Shown here one piece after another: positions 38,888 through 48,735 of a stretch of 64,000 nt of DNA. Under the pieces are notes generated by a model. That model was not told where the DNA came from, ran no database searches, and was given only the letters and a program-made list of their open reading frames with translations. The translations under genes and the position numbers were made by a program. Position 1 is the first letter of the stretch. Each line of letters opens with the position of its first letter. The stretch lies in the NCBI GenBank assembly GCA_025210515.1, contig JAOARM010000018.1:90839-154838 (forward strand), given 5' to 3'. The DNA comes from Vallitalea sp. GTDB lineage: Bacteria; Bacillota; Clostridia; Lachnospirales; Vallitaleaceae.

Positions 38888-39913
38888 TTATTTAATAAAC
38901 ATTGCATCTCCAAAACTAAAGAAACGATATTTTTCTTTAACTGCAATTTCATATGCGTTTAATACATTTTCTCTTCCTGCAAGAGCTGATACTAACATAA
39001 TTAATGTTGATTCAGGTAAATGAAAATTAGTTATTAAGCAATCTACAGCTTTAAATTGATAACCTGGATATATAAATATATCTGTCCATCCATGAGATTC
39101 TTTTACAAATCCTTCTTTGTCTGCGATAGATTCAATAGTTCTACTACTAGTTGTTCCAACTGCTATTACTCGTCCACCATTTCTCTTCGTTTCATTTATT
39201 TTATCTGCTTCTTGTTGTTCTATAAAATAATATTCTGAATGCATATTATGTTCTAATATATTTTCTACTTTAACAGGGCGAAATGTACCAAGTCCAACAT
39301 GTAAAGTAACGTAGGCAATCTTAATACCTTTTTCTTGTAATATTTCTAGTAGTTCATTAGTAAAATGAAGACCTGCTGTTGGTGCAGCTGCTGAACCACT
39401 ATGTTTTGCATAGACTGTTTGGTAGCGTTCTTTATCCTCTAATTGATGAGTAATATATGGTGGTAATGGCATTTGTCCAAGTTCATCAAGTACTTGTTCA
39501 AATATACCTCTATATTCAAATTGTACTATTCTGTTACCACCTTCTACAACTTCAAGTATTTCAGCTTTTAACAAGCCGTCTCCAAATTGTACACGATCTC
39601 CTATTTTAGCTTTTCTTCCAGGTTTTACCATAACTTCCCATTGATCATCTTGTAATCTTTTAAGAAGTAAGAATTCAACCTTACCATGTGTTTTTTCTCT
39701 AGCTCCTATTAATCTAGCTGGAATTACTCTTGTATTATTAAGAACAAGGCAATCTCCTTCGTTCAGATAATCAATTATATTCTTAAATATTTTATGTTCT
39801 ACTTCTCCAGTTTCTTTATTAAGCACTAATAATCTTGAACTAGCGCGATCTTGTAAGGGATCTTGTGCTATAAGTTCTTCTGGTAAATTAAAATCAAAAT
39901 CTTTTAGCTTCAT
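38888..39913 (-). CDS. queA: S-adenosylmethionine:tRNA ribosyltransferase-isomerase QueA
   Basis: About 341 residues from [24 protein letters not shown] lies just upstream, and a GTG three codons earlier overlaps that site. It makes epoxyqueuosine at tRNA position 34. Blocks [75 protein letters not shown] and [16 protein letters not shown] are all intact. No other queuosine gene is adjacent. Confidence 0.97.
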   Translation of the reverse strand: MKLKDFDFNLPEELIAQDPLQDRASSRLLVLNKETGEVEHKIFKNIIDYLNEGDCLVLNNTRVIPARLIGAREKTHGKVEFLLLKRLQDDQWEVMVKPGRKAKIGDRVQFGDGLLKAEILEVVEGGNRIVQFEYRGIFEQVLDELGQMPLPPYITHQLEDKERYQTVYAKHSGSAAAPTAGLHFTNELLEILQEKGIKIAYVTLHVGLGTFRPVKVENILEHNMHSEYYFIEQQEADKINETKRNGGRVIAVGTTSSRTIESIADKEGFVKESHGWTDIFIYPGYQFKAVDCLITNFHLPESTLIMLVSALAGRENVLNAYEIAVKEKYRFFSFGDAMFIK

Positions 39914-40025
39914 TTGTGTCACCTATTCCTATAGTTTTTCTATGTAAGAGTATAGCAAAATATAGGTTTAAATACAAATAGAAATTAGACATAGTACATA
40001 TTTTATGATTTTTAAGAATTTTATA

Positions 40026-40053
40026 TTTACAAAATTATAAATGCTGTTATAAT
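40026..40053 (+). promoter_or_regulatory. Promoter of the glycine riboswitch-agcS unit
   Basis: -35 TTTACA (40026-40031), 16 bp, -10 TATAAT (40048-40053), about 20 bp before the riboswitch. Confidence 0.7.
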
Positions 40054-40073
40054 ATGTATGTAAAATTAAATAT

Positions 40074-40198
40074 GTTCGGATGAAGATTGCGGAAGAATTA
40101 TCGACCGCTTTTGGACGAACCTCTGGAGAGACTCTTAATGAGCACCGAAGGGGAAAACTAATGATAATTAGTGAAACTCTCAGGTAAAAGGACAGAGG
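40074..40198 (+). promoter_or_regulatory. Glycine riboswitch, single aptamer with upstream ghost-aptamer stem
   Basis: The aptamer (40120-40198) shows CCTCTGGAGAGAC, AGCACCGAAGGGG, GTGAAACTCTCAGGTAAAAG and GACAGAGG, closed by CCTCTG/CAGAGG. The second aptamer of the common tandem form is missing. Instead a short structure closed by GTTCG/CGAAC with inner GCGG/CCGC (40074-40120) precedes it, as in 'singlet' switches with a 5' ghost aptamer. It precedes an AgcS symporter that would carry glycine or alanine. Confidence 0.93.
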
Positions 40199-40232
40199 AT
40201 ATATTCATTATAGAATATATTTTGTAACCAGA

Positions 40233-40298
40233 GGTCAAATCATATGATTTGGCTTTTTATTATTAAGCCATGGAATCATGCCATTGGCTTTTTTTATT
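40233..40298 (+). terminator. Tandem terminators of the glycine riboswitch expression platform
   Basis: Two hairpins with T tracts follow the aptamer: GGTCAAATCAT/ATGATTTGGC then TTTTT, and AAGCCATGG/CCATTGGCTT then seven T (to 40298). Both lie before the agcS start, so they are attenuators rather than the end of a gene. Confidence 0.8.
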
Positions 40299-40339
40299 GC
40301 CAAAAGATACTATAAATTATTAAAAATGGAGGATTAGGG

Positions 40340-41692
40340 ATGGATACAATGATTGAAATAATGAGGAGAATTGATAGTGTTGTCTGGGGACCACCATTAC
40401 TTATTCTATTAGTTGGAACAGGATTATATCTAACAATTAGACTTGGACTTATACAGGTATTTAAGTTGCCCCTAGCACTCAAATACTTATTTGGAAAAGA
40501 TAAGGACAATAAGGCTGATGGAGATGTATCTAGCTTTGCTGCCTTATGTACTGCTTTAGCGGCAACCATAGGTACAGGTAATATTGTCGGGGTTGCAACA
40601 GCTATAAAAGCAGGAGGTCCAGGAGCACTATTTTGGATGTGGATTGCTGCATTTTTTGGTATGGCTACTAAATACGCCGAATCCTTATTAGCAGTTAAAT
40701 ATAGGGTAGTAGATGAGAATGGTCAGATGTCAGGTGGACCAATGTATTATATAGAAAAAGGATTAGGAAATAAATTTCTTGCTAAACTTTTTGCCGTATT
40801 TGGTATTGGTGTTGCATTCTTTGGTATAGGAACATTCGCACAGATTAATTCTATAACAACTGCTGTAAAGATTACTTTTAATGTTCCTATAGCTGTGACA
40901 GCAGTTATATTGACATTGTTAGTAACTTTCATTACATTAGGAGGAATAAAAAGTATTTCAGGTGTGTGTGAATTCATTGTTCCTTTTATGGCAGTTTTAT
41001 ACATAATAGCTTCTCTTTCATTAATTATATATAATATAAATTCTGTACCAAGTGCAGTTTCATTAGTTATAAATAGTGCTTTTACACCAATGGCAGCAAC
41101 AGGTGGATTCTTAGGTACAACAGTTATGAAAGCTATTCAGAACGGAATATCAAGAGGGGTATTTTCCAATGAATCAGGACTTGGTTCTGCTCCAATAGCG
41201 GCGGCGGCGGCTAAGACCAACTCATGTGTTAAACAAGGGCTGATATCTATGACAGGCACTTTCTTTGATACTATCATAATATGTACTATGACAGGGTTAT
41301 CATTGGTTATGACAGGAGCATTCAAATCAGAATTTGCAGGAGCTGAGATGACTAACTTGGCATTCAAGCAAGGATTACCCATTGCTGGTGGTGAGTTTAT
41401 CGTAACAATTGGACTTATATTTTTTGCATTCACAACAATACTAGGATGGAATTATTACGGTGAAAGATGTACAGAGTATTTATTCGGGGTAAAAGGTATT
41501 GTACCATATAAATTAATATTTATAGCATTAGTAGGAGTAGGAGCATTCATTAAACTAGATTTAATATGGGTTATAGCTGATATCGTTAATGGGTTGATGG
41601 CAATACCTAACCTTATTGGAATCATTGGTTTAAGTGGAGTTATATCATTCGAGACTAAACAGTTTTTTAGAGCTCTTAAGGAAGAAAAATAA
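40340..41692 (+). CDS. Alanine/glycine:cation symporter (AgcS family)
   Basis: This 450-residue membrane protein has about eleven spans. The family signature GTGNIVGVATAIKAGGPGALFWMW, GQMSGGPMYYIEKGLG, FSNESGLGSAPIAAAAAKT and TILGWNYYGERCTEYLFG are intact. It takes up alanine or glycine with sodium or protons. The glycine riboswitch in its leader makes glycine the likely substrate. It is transcribed alone and ended by a hairpin. Confidence 0.95.
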   Translation: MDTMIEIMRRIDSVVWGPPLLILLVGTGLYLTIRLGLIQVFKLPLALKYLFGKDKDNKADGDVSSFAALCTALAATIGTGNIVGVATAIKAGGPGALFWMWIAAFFGMATKYAESLLAVKYRVVDENGQMSGGPMYYIEKGLGNKFLAKLFAVFGIGVAFFGIGTFAQINSITTAVKITFNVPIAVTAVILTLLVTFITLGGIKSISGVCEFIVPFMAVLYIIASLSLIIYNINSVPSAVSLVINSAFTPMAATGGFLGTTVMKAIQNGISRGVFSNESGLGSAPIAAAAAKTNSCVKQGLISMTGTFFDTIIICTMTGLSLVMTGAFKSEFAGAEMTNLAFKQGLPIAGGEFIVTIGLIFFAFTTILGWNYYGERCTEYLFGVKGIVPYKLIFIALVGVGAFIKLDLIWVIADIVNGLMAIPNLIGIIGLSGVISFETKQFFRALKEEK

Positions 41693-41731
41693 AGATAGAT
41701 TGAATAATTTTCATATTTTTGATATACCAAA

Positions 41732-41762
41732 GGTGAGCCTATTTGTGGCTTGCTTTTTTTAT
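41732..41762 (+). terminator. Terminator after agcS
   Basis: GTGAGCC/GGCTTGC stem followed by seven T on the plus strand, 40 bp beyond the stop codon. Confidence 0.75.
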
Positions 41763-41772
41763 TACTGCATTA

Positions 41773-41818
41773 AAAAAGGCATCTCACCATAGATTTTCAT
41801 CTATTTGATGAGATAGCC
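41773..41818 (-). terminator. Terminator after the chemoreceptor gene
   Basis: GGCTATCTCATCAAATAGAT pairs with ATCTATGGTGAGATGCC on the minus strand and six T follow; it lies 36 bp beyond the stop. Confidence 0.8.
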
Positions 41819-41853
41819 CCTTATTTATTATATTTGGTCATATATATCAAATA

Positions 41854-43584
41854 TTATACTTTAAAGCCATCTACTTTTTCATTAAGGCTCTCTGATATTG
41901 TATTTAGTTCATTTGAATATTTTGCAGATACATTCATAGCTTCAATAATCTCAACTACTGTAGCTGATACTTCTTCAGAACTTGCAGCATTTTCTTCTGC
42001 AATAGCTGATAGATTTTGCATTACATCAAGTAAATGATTACGCTCAACAATCATATTAGTACTTGATTGCTCCATATCCCCAAACTTAAGTCTCAAGTTA
42101 TTAAGAATGTCATATATTCCTTTAAATACCTGACTATTTTCTGAAACAGCATAAGTCTGCTCTTTCATTGTTTCACTTGATTTAATCGCTGTATCTTTAG
42201 CCTTTTTTGAGTTTTCTTCCAATTCCGTAATAATTACTCTAATCTCTTCTGATGATCTCTTAGACTCTTCAGCAAGTTTTCTTATTTCTTCTGCAACAAC
42301 AGCAAAACCTTTACCCATTTCTCCTGCTCTAGCTGCTTCAATAGCTGCATTTAGTGCTAACAAATTTGTTTGATCAGCAATAGATAAAATAAGTTCACTT
42401 GCAGCTGAAATTTTGTTTGAACTTTCTTGTGTAGACTCTATATTTAAAGCTATTTGATTATTGGCTTGTATGCTTTCTTCATTTTTTTCTTTAAGTCTTT
42501 CCATAGTATTAAGTCCTGCTTCTGATAACTGTAGAAATTTTTGTACTACGATTTTTGTTTCATCTAGAATACTACTATTAGACTCAATAAGTTCACCAAG
42601 CAAAACAACTGCTTGAGTTCCATCTTCAGTATTTTTAGCTTGCTCCATAGCACCTTGTGATATTTCATTTATATTTACTTCAACTTCTGAGCCAGCCTCT
42701 ACTGTATTTGATGAGATTTTATTAAGATTCCCTGATGAATCTACCATAGTATGAGATATAGATTGAATTTCTCCAATAAGCTTTTTAAGATTAACTCGCA
42801 TTGCTTCAAATCCTTTAGATAATTCACCAATTTCAGTGGGATTGTCTAAAAGTTTTTTATTAAGTTTAATATTTAGATTTCCTTTTCCTAACTTCATAGA
42901 AATTTTTGTTATGTCTTTGAGAGGTTTTGAAAGCTTTGAACCAATAATATATGTAATGATTATTGCAATCAATAAAGTAATTACTAATATTACAGCATAA
43001 GAATTAAGAAATTTATTCAATGAACGTCCTATTATTTCTTCCACAGTTCTAGTTTTGACACCTACAAACATAATTCCTACAATTTTATTATCTATAACAA
43101 TAGGATCATAAACCGTCAAATAATTTTCCCCTAAAATAGATGCATTTCCTAAAAAACGTTTTTTATTAACTAAACTATCATAGGCGGCACTATCAGTTCC
43201 AAGCATTGTTCCTACTGCACGGCTACCATCTTCTTTAATAATATTTGTTGTAATGCGTTCAAAGTCATCGCCTTTGACTTCAAAAATAGTCACTAAATCA
43301 CTTAGTTCTTTACCAATTCTATCTATAAGATCATAATCCCCTCTAATCATTGTTCCATCTTCCTTAACAAGTTGGTCATCAATATATTTAAGTTTTCCAT
43401 AAGTTTTATCTATAACCATATTGAGAGCATTTATATCACTACTTAATTTGTAACTTAGTGTTTCATTGGCTAAATCTTCCATGTCATTATTGACTATAAA
43501 TATACTTATGCTAGCTGTTATTAATAAAATCATAATAAATAATATTGTGTAACTGATCACTAGTTGTCCTTTAATAGATTTCAT
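41854..43584 (-). CDS. Methyl-accepting chemotaxis protein with Cache-type sensor
   Basis: This 576-residue receptor has a first span at about residues 8-29, then an extracellular single-Cache-like domain (to ~190) with [26 protein letters not shown] and [17 protein letters not shown], a second span ~195-215, HAMP to ~270, and a signalling domain with the conserved hairpin tip [25 protein letters not shown] and [16 protein letters not shown]. The Cache fold implies small ligands such as organic acids. It implies motility, in line with the c-di-GMP switch elsewhere in the window. Confidence 0.95.
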   Translation of the reverse strand: MKSIKGQLVISYTILFIMILLITASISIFIVNNDMEDLANETLSYKLSSDINALNMVIDKTYGKLKYIDDQLVKEDGTMIRGDYDLIDRIGKELSDLVTIFEVKGDDFERITTNIIKEDGSRAVGTMLGTDSAAYDSLVNKKRFLGNASILGENYLTVYDPIVIDNKIVGIMFVGVKTRTVEEIIGRSLNKFLNSYAVILVITLLIAIIITYIIGSKLSKPLKDITKISMKLGKGNLNIKLNKKLLDNPTEIGELSKGFEAMRVNLKKLIGEIQSISHTMVDSSGNLNKISSNTVEAGSEVEVNINEISQGAMEQAKNTEDGTQAVVLLGELIESNSSILDETKIVVQKFLQLSEAGLNTMERLKEKNEESIQANNQIALNIESTQESSNKISAASELILSIADQTNLLALNAAIEAARAGEMGKGFAVVAEEIRKLAEESKRSSEEIRVIITELEENSKKAKDTAIKSSETMKEQTYAVSENSQVFKGIYDILNNLRLKFGDMEQSSTNMIVERNHLLDVMQNLSAIAEENAASSEEVSATVVEIIEAMNVSAKYSNELNTISESLNEKVDGFKV

Positions 43585-43930
43585 TAATTTCCTCCTTTAC
43601 GTTAATAAACTGAGTATACCATAAAAAACATTTGATGTATACTAATGGTATTTTGGTAAAAATTTCCCATAACTAATAAATTGTTGTCGTAATTACCAGC
43701 AATAAAATGTATAAAAATAATTATTCGCTATATTGATTTTACTATTGATAATTCTAATCCTAAAGCATTTCTTAATATATTTATTTTATAAAAAGATTTC
43801 ATTATCTTGTACACTTCACTAACATATAATGTTTACATTTTCTTCTTAGCTGTGATAAACTAATATCGATCATTTAATAGTATATATTTCTTAATTTAAT
43901 TGTTCACCACACAAAGGAGGATCTAATACT
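43585..43930. other. 346-bp divergent gap, no gene seen
   Basis: The gap separates the chemoreceptor from the HTH-GAF-AAA regulator and must hold two promoters. A TATACT box lies at 43610-43620 on the minus strand but no good -35 matches it. I see no riboswitch or repeat. Confidence 0.35.
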
Positions 43931-45544
43931 ATGAGATTAAATCGAATTATTAAAATTATATTGATTATTGCTAATGATAACAAGGTAACTGTAAAATATC
44001 TGGCTGATAAATTTAATATATCACGAAAAACAATCTATTTGGATCTAGATACTATTATATTATCTGGAATACCTGTAATATATGGACAAGATTATAAAGG
44101 TACAGTAAGGCTACTAGAAGGCTTTAATTTTCCAAAATCATTTAGCAAAGATATCTCTTATAAGCAACGTCCAAAAAAACAAGATATTTATATAAAATAT
44201 ATAGATCACGAACAAAGCATGAAGCATACATTATCTTTATGGGAAAAATTTATGCAACAAAGAATTCTAGGAAAACATAACCTTGATCCAACTATATTCC
44301 ATTCATGGATTAGATGTCAGAAGATGAATATACCAATCTATGAAATCGATCCTGCAAATATAATACCACTTGAAAATATACAGAATTACTTAATTGAAAA
44401 ATATATTGAACAGGGAATGGATAAAGCACATATTTTTCTAAATATATTTAAACATTTAAACTGGTATGCAATGACTTATGATAAAGATGCAAAATTAGAA
44501 TATATTATTAATCCAGTAACGAATTATGATAGGTTATACCCTCAACTTGGATATCACTTAGATGCAAGTGAAGATAGAATCGGAACAAATTCTGCATCAT
44601 TAGCTTTAATGGAAAATAGACCAATTATTACTCGTGGAACTGAACATTATAATAAATCTTTTCATGAAATAACTAGTGTTGCTGCTCCTTTGTATAAACA
44701 AGGTGAACTCTATGGTGTATTCAATGTTGTTTTTATTCATACAAATGTAAATCCACAAGTCGTTCATATTGTTAATAGCTTTGCAAGGTTATATGAAGCT
44801 CTTATACTTAATCAATACTCTATTAGCAAAAAAGATGAAAAGCTATTATATGACAAGAAATCAAAAGTAAATTTACCAGAGATACCTAAGATTTATGGTA
44901 AATCATTACATTTTCAGCGTGTTATGAATATTGCAGATTATTTTTCAATTATGCCCCAACATGTAGCTATTGTTGGAGAAAATGGATTAGGTAAAAGTAC
45001 ATTAGCTAGATATATACACGCAAAGAGCACTCGAAAATATGCACCATGTTGTTTGATTGATGAGACATGTATTACTCAAAAAGGATTACGAGAATATATT
45101 TTTGGAAGTGAAAAACTTGATAAAGCAGGTTTGATTGAAAAAGCAGAGGGTGGCGTCTTAATCATCAAAAATATACATAAATTTCCTGAAACTATTCAAA
45201 AATTAATTGCCCGTTATATAAAAACCTCTAAAATCAAACGTGTTGGTGGTAGGAAATTTCTTACATTTAATGTTAGGATTATTTGTACAATGACTTCTAT
45301 TTACACAGATGATCTAATATTATCTTTGAAAGAAGAACTATTACTACATTTGAATATTCAACCTTTAAGACATAGAAAAGAAGATATATTAGATATCTAC
45401 CAGTCTTGGTGTGTTGATGACAATATCAATAAAGATATTAAGATGATAAAAGGTGAGGTAGAAAGAATAGACCCTTTAGAGCTTAATGAAAATATTAAGA
45501 CTTTGAGAGAAATTTTTATACGTAACGTTAGTTTGTCTAACTGA
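43931..45544 (+). CDS. Regulator with HTH, GAF and degenerate sigma-54-activator AAA domain
   Basis: This 537-residue protein begins with an HTH_11/DeoR-like winged helix (VKYLADKFNISRKTIYLDLD), then a GAF domain of the DhaR/AcoR type at ~105-295 (FHSWIRCQ, DRIGTNSASLALMENRPI), then an AAA+ module at ~320-490. Walker A is intact (GENGLGKS, 349-356). The GAFTGA loop is absent: FGSEK runs straight to LDKAGLIEKAEGG. Walker B is VLIIKNIH, without the acidic pair. There is no C-terminal Fis helix. So it can hardly activate sigma-54 and probably works as an ordinary repressor or activator through its N-terminal HTH. AAAGGAGG lies 10 bp before ATG. Confidence 0.85.
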   Translation: MRLNRIIKIILIIANDNKVTVKYLADKFNISRKTIYLDLDTIILSGIPVIYGQDYKGTVRLLEGFNFPKSFSKDISYKQRPKKQDIYIKYIDHEQSMKHTLSLWEKFMQQRILGKHNLDPTIFHSWIRCQKMNIPIYEIDPANIIPLENIQNYLIEKYIEQGMDKAHIFLNIFKHLNWYAMTYDKDAKLEYIINPVTNYDRLYPQLGYHLDASEDRIGTNSASLALMENRPIITRGTEHYNKSFHEITSVAAPLYKQGELYGVFNVVFIHTNVNPQVVHIVNSFARLYEALILNQYSISKKDEKLLYDKKSKVNLPEIPKIYGKSLHFQRVMNIADYFSIMPQHVAIVGENGLGKSTLARYIHAKSTRKYAPCCLIDETCITQKGLREYIFGSEKLDKAGLIEKAEGGVLIIKNIHKFPETIQKLIARYIKTSKIKRVGGRKFLTFNVRIICTMTSIYTDDLILSLKEELLLHLNIQPLRHRKEDILDIYQSWCVDDNINKDIKMIKGEVERIDPLELNENIKTLREIFIRNVSLSN

Positions 45545-45578
45545 GAAAATTGCATACTTACCTTATGTTGATTCTTTA

Positions 45579-45624
45579 ACACAATATATAGAATGCTACT
45601 GCAAATATAATCTATATATTGTGT
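45579..45624. repeat. Perfect 14-bp inverted repeat
   Basis: ACACAATATATAGA (45579-45592) and its exact complement (45611-45624) flank 18 bp, 35 bp after the regulator stop. There is no T tract, so it is a poor terminator. It may be an operator or recombination relic at the edge of the accessory region. The rest of the 234-bp gap shows nothing. Confidence 0.6.
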
Positions 45625-45778
45625 GTAAAGAATTGATTTTCTTAATTATAATAGGTTATAACTAACCTTTACTGTTTATCTATGTACTACTTCTATAATA
45701 CTTTATTACTTATTCTTTAAATATTAGTAAAATCTATACTATAAGATTTTAGACAAGGCTAATTAAGCATACTTTAAT

Positions 45779-46309
45779 TTATTGTAATAGATTAAACAAC
45801 TTGTTACGAAGTTCTTCATCAAAAATATCGTAATTATCATAAATATGATTCCATGATATTTCCTTATAGTGCTCAAGAGCTTGCCAAGGTCCTTCATCAT
45901 TAAAATCTCCAAGATACAAGACTTTATCATTAAGAATCGTAAATTCTAATCCATGTTCGATTTCCCATTCACAATCGCATTCCATATGATATCCAATTTT
46001 CAATTCATCTTCTGGTTCATCTATAATTAAGATTTTGGGGTAAATATATTTTAGTATATCTCTCTTTTCATTTAATTCTGGAATACCTATTCCAACATCA
46101 TCTGAAAACTCAAAACAATATTTTAATGCTGCTTCACATAAAAGTTCTACAGTATCATAACTAAGACTATTCAAATGTTCGACACATTTTTCTGCATAAA
46201 CTATGTTAACAGCATCATCCATCATTACTTGAATTTCTCTATCAAACATATCAAATCTTGTTGTACCTTCCATTCCATATTCATTAGAAGAAACATTATT
46301 AATTCTCAT
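45779..46309 (-). CDS. DUF6985-type protein, probable immunity protein
   Basis: This 176-residue soluble acidic protein resembles DUF6985 members found beside polymorphic toxins: VELLCEAALKYCFEFSDDVG in the middle and YHMECDCEWEIEHGLEFTIL, then LYLGDFNDEGPWQALEHYKE. No catalytic motif is seen. A clear GAGGAGG precedes the ATG. It ends the minus-strand array and lies directly beyond the HTH-GAF-AAA regulator gene, which converges on it. The toxin it would neutralise is not visible. Confidence 0.7.
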   Translation of the reverse strand: MRINNVSSNEYGMEGTTRFDMFDREIQVMMDDAVNIVYAEKCVEHLNSLSYDTVELLCEAALKYCFEFSDDVGIGIPELNEKRDILKYIYPKILIIDEPEDELKIGYHMECDCEWEIEHGLEFTILNDKVLYLGDFNDEGPWQALEHYKEISWNHIYDNYDIFDEELRNKLFNLLQ

Positions 46310-46410
46310 AAAATTACCTCCTCGTATAATTAACTAGGTTTTCCGTTTTCATATTCAACTATTTTTTCATTTTCCATTTATATTTTTTAAAGTTAACGAT
46401 ATATGACATA

Positions 46411-46839
46411 TTATTTATGCTCATAAACAGGGCACCCCTTATTTTCATATGAAAATTCCTTAATATACTCTGAAATAGCTCTACACCCTCCACATTCTAC
46501 TTCATATAAACAAGATGAACATATACTTTTTTCATTACATCTATGTATTGTTTTAAATTCTGTTTGTGTATAATACTCATATATACTATTTGCTTTTTCT
46601 TTAATTTTTAGATGACTACATGGTTGAAATAGTCCTTTTGTGGTGATTGCAATAAAGCTATGTTCCACATAATTTACGCTTGAAATGCCTTCGTCGCTAA
46701 CACAGCGCACTTTATTTCCACTGGCAGTTTCTGGTGTTCGTAACCAATACCAATCCGTAGTTTCTCCAGCTACTCTCTCCCTATCAACCAATTCCTTTTC
46801 CAGTACTTCTTTAAAACACTTGGTTCTTGAAATATACAT
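46411..46839 (-). pseudogene. Chimeric fragment: DUF6273-like piece joined to a radical-SAM SPASM tail
   Basis: The first ~60 residues (RERVAGETTDWYWLRTPE, then CVSDEGISSVNYVEHS) match the C-terminal part of DUF6273-type domains, whose core is WWLRSPG. The rest switches abruptly at FIAITTKGLFQPCSHL to a SPASM domain: ICSSCLYEVECGGCRAIS and a final CPVYEHK, the cysteines of an auxiliary Fe-S cluster in peptide-modifying radical SAM enzymes. The radical SAM core itself is absent. The ATG lacks a ribosome site, and 46840-46925 appears coding in another frame. I read it as a deletion joint between two former genes. Confidence 0.7.
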
Positions 46840-46935
46840 GAATACTCAATATCATTTAACAAGGGATATCCTACAGTCCCATTGGCAAGCCAGTATGAAA
46901 ATGAACGTAATGCTCCACTAAAACATCTCCTTTCT

Positions 46936-47712
46936 TTAACAACAATCCCATGTATAATATACTTTAGTAAAATCTAATTTTAATAACTCCTCTTTTCTAA
47001 TAAAAAAGTTTGCTACACCTGCATCGCCCCACATCATATCAATTGAATCATCTGTATCTAATTGTAACAGCACAATATCATACTCTTTGTCAGCTTTCTT
47101 TCTTGGGTCATCCTGTGTAAAGTATGCATATCCTCCAACTTTATGATCCCAACCGGGAATTATATCCCTATATAAATCCAGCTCTTCATCGTCAATAATA
47201 TAGCGTCCTGACTCACAAAAATACTTTTCAAATTGAAAATCTTCTATGGACACAGCTTCTTCATCTAATTGAAAAAGCATTTTTGCTTCAATAGGTGCAG
47301 GAAACCATTCATCAATAGCTACAAATGAAAAATCCGTAATAAGCTTATCAATATCTTCATTTACACACCCATGATACACAACTCTATAATTCTGTTGGCA
47401 AGTAAAATCTTTATCGTTAAAACCGTAAATATCATCATCTGCCGAAATAAAAAACTGTAAAAGTCCATCAGTCGGGAAAAACTCCATATGTGGCATTTGT
47501 GTAAAATTAATCTGTGCTAATAATCTCATTGGTTTACCATTGCTGTCGTTAGGATAGTCTTTATTATATAACTCCCAATAAGGATTACCACCAATTTTAC
47601 TATCCCATAATAAAGTACTTGCTTCTTCACCTTTAATCTTAATAACAGGCTTCATTGAACTATTAATAATATCTTTAAACTTTATCAATTCCTCTGGTAA
47701 AGTATATTTCAT
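46936..47712 (-). CDS. DUF1963 (YwqG-family) protein
   Basis: This 258-residue protein matches the YwqG family: [59 protein letters not shown], and the C-terminal [52 protein letters not shown] series. B. subtilis ywqG lies beside an LXG toxin, and the family is common in poly-immunity loci, but its activity is unknown. The ATG follows GAGGAGACAAG. Intact and of normal length. Confidence 0.88.
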   Translation of the reverse strand: [258 protein letters not shown]

Positions 47713-47758
47713 AATCTTGTCTCCTCTTTAATTTTCTATTGCGTATAACTTCTTTTAC

Positions 47759-48154
47759 TTAATCTAGCTTAGGTGTTTTAATGTCATTAACGTCTCTTTT
47801 TTCAATGCCAAATTTACATTCATAACACCTAAGAGGCTCTGAAAATGTTAATACTTCCATTTCTATATCAGATGGCGTTTGTTCTACTTTTATCTCATAT
47901 TTAAGATTTGTAAACTTAATAGTAGATTTACTATAACCTTCGTCACAATCATAGTTGTCTATACCGACAATATTCAATTCTCCATTATTTGAAATATTCC
48001 AGTTAAATGTATCATATTCCACAAATACTGAACTAATGTACTCAATCCACCCCGTACCATCTTCAAGAAATACAACAAATGTATCTTCTTGTGCTCCAGG
48101 ACCATACATAATATCTATTGACCACTTACCAATTAAATTTTTATTATTATTCAT
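47759..48154 (-). CDS. Small beta-rich protein, unknown, likely immunity-type
   Basis: This 131-residue protein opens with NLIGKWSID, a lipocalin-like GxW start, then repeated strands (VFLEDGTGWIEYIS, FNWNISNNGELNIVG) and two cysteines (LRCYEC). It resembles small calycin-like proteins scattered in immunity arrays. I do not recognise a named family. GGAG lies 8 bp before the ATG. Confidence 0.6.
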   Translation of the reverse strand: MNNNKNLIGKWSIDIMYGPGAQEDTFVVFLEDGTGWIEYISSVFVEYDTFNWNISNNGELNIVGIDNYDCDEGYSKSTIKFTNLKYEIKVEQTPSDIEMEVLTFSEPLRCYECKFGIEKRDVNDIKTPKLD

Positions 48155-48381
48155 ATAATCAACTCCATTTTAGCACTTATATATTCTGATTAGCAAATTA
48201 CTTAATCTACAAGAAAAGTTCGCTATCTCATATGTTTTCAGTAAGCAAGAAAGCTTTTCACTCTTTATTACTATAGGAATTTTCATTTGTTCCTTGTCCA
48301 CATAAGTTTTGAAAATATATTAATATGATTTAGTATATTTTAAGTCTACTTCTCTTTTATGTTTCATTTAACTCTTGTGAA

Positions 48382-48735
48382 TTACTCATTAAAAGTATAG
48401 AAACAATCATGTTCACTGTAGTTATTTAGATTTTTGATATAATCTTGAACACTTGGATTTTTTAACTGGTATTTTGTGTTGTCTATGATGTCATAAATCA
48501 CCTGCCCCGAAAAGTACCATTCCAAATCACTCTTTATTGCAAAATCAGGATATATTTCTTCATCTGTATCATCATCTACATCAACTGCTTCATCTAAATA
48601 AATAATAGTCTGTTCATCAAAAAAATCTGTATTCTTTTTAACGTATAAATCATATGATTCTAATGTTTTACACTCAATTACAACCAGTTGTTCAATCTTA
48701 AGAGGCTTTCTAATAAATCTGCTCATAATATTCAA
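48382..48735 (-). CDS. Unknown small acidic protein coupled to the DUF1266 gene
   Basis: About 117 residues; it starts either at TTG 48735, overlapping the stop of the DUF1266 gene by 4 bp, or at ATG 48726. The upstream AAGGA is too close for one and too far for the other. It is acidic (AVDVDDDTDEEIYPDFA) and ends with aromatic residues. Overlap implies translational coupling and a shared job with the DUF1266 protein. No family recognised with confidence. Confidence 0.6.
   Translation of the reverse strand: MNIMSRFIRKPLKIEQLVVIECKTLESYDLYVKKNTDFFDEQTIIYLDEAVDVDDDTDEEIYPDFAIKSDLEWYFSGQVIYDIIDNTKYQLKNPSVQDYIKNLNNYSEHDCFYTFNE

Noticed and set aside
41137..41433. 98-codon minus-strand frame within agcS
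   Set aside because: Antisense to conserved symporter motifs; no independent evidence.
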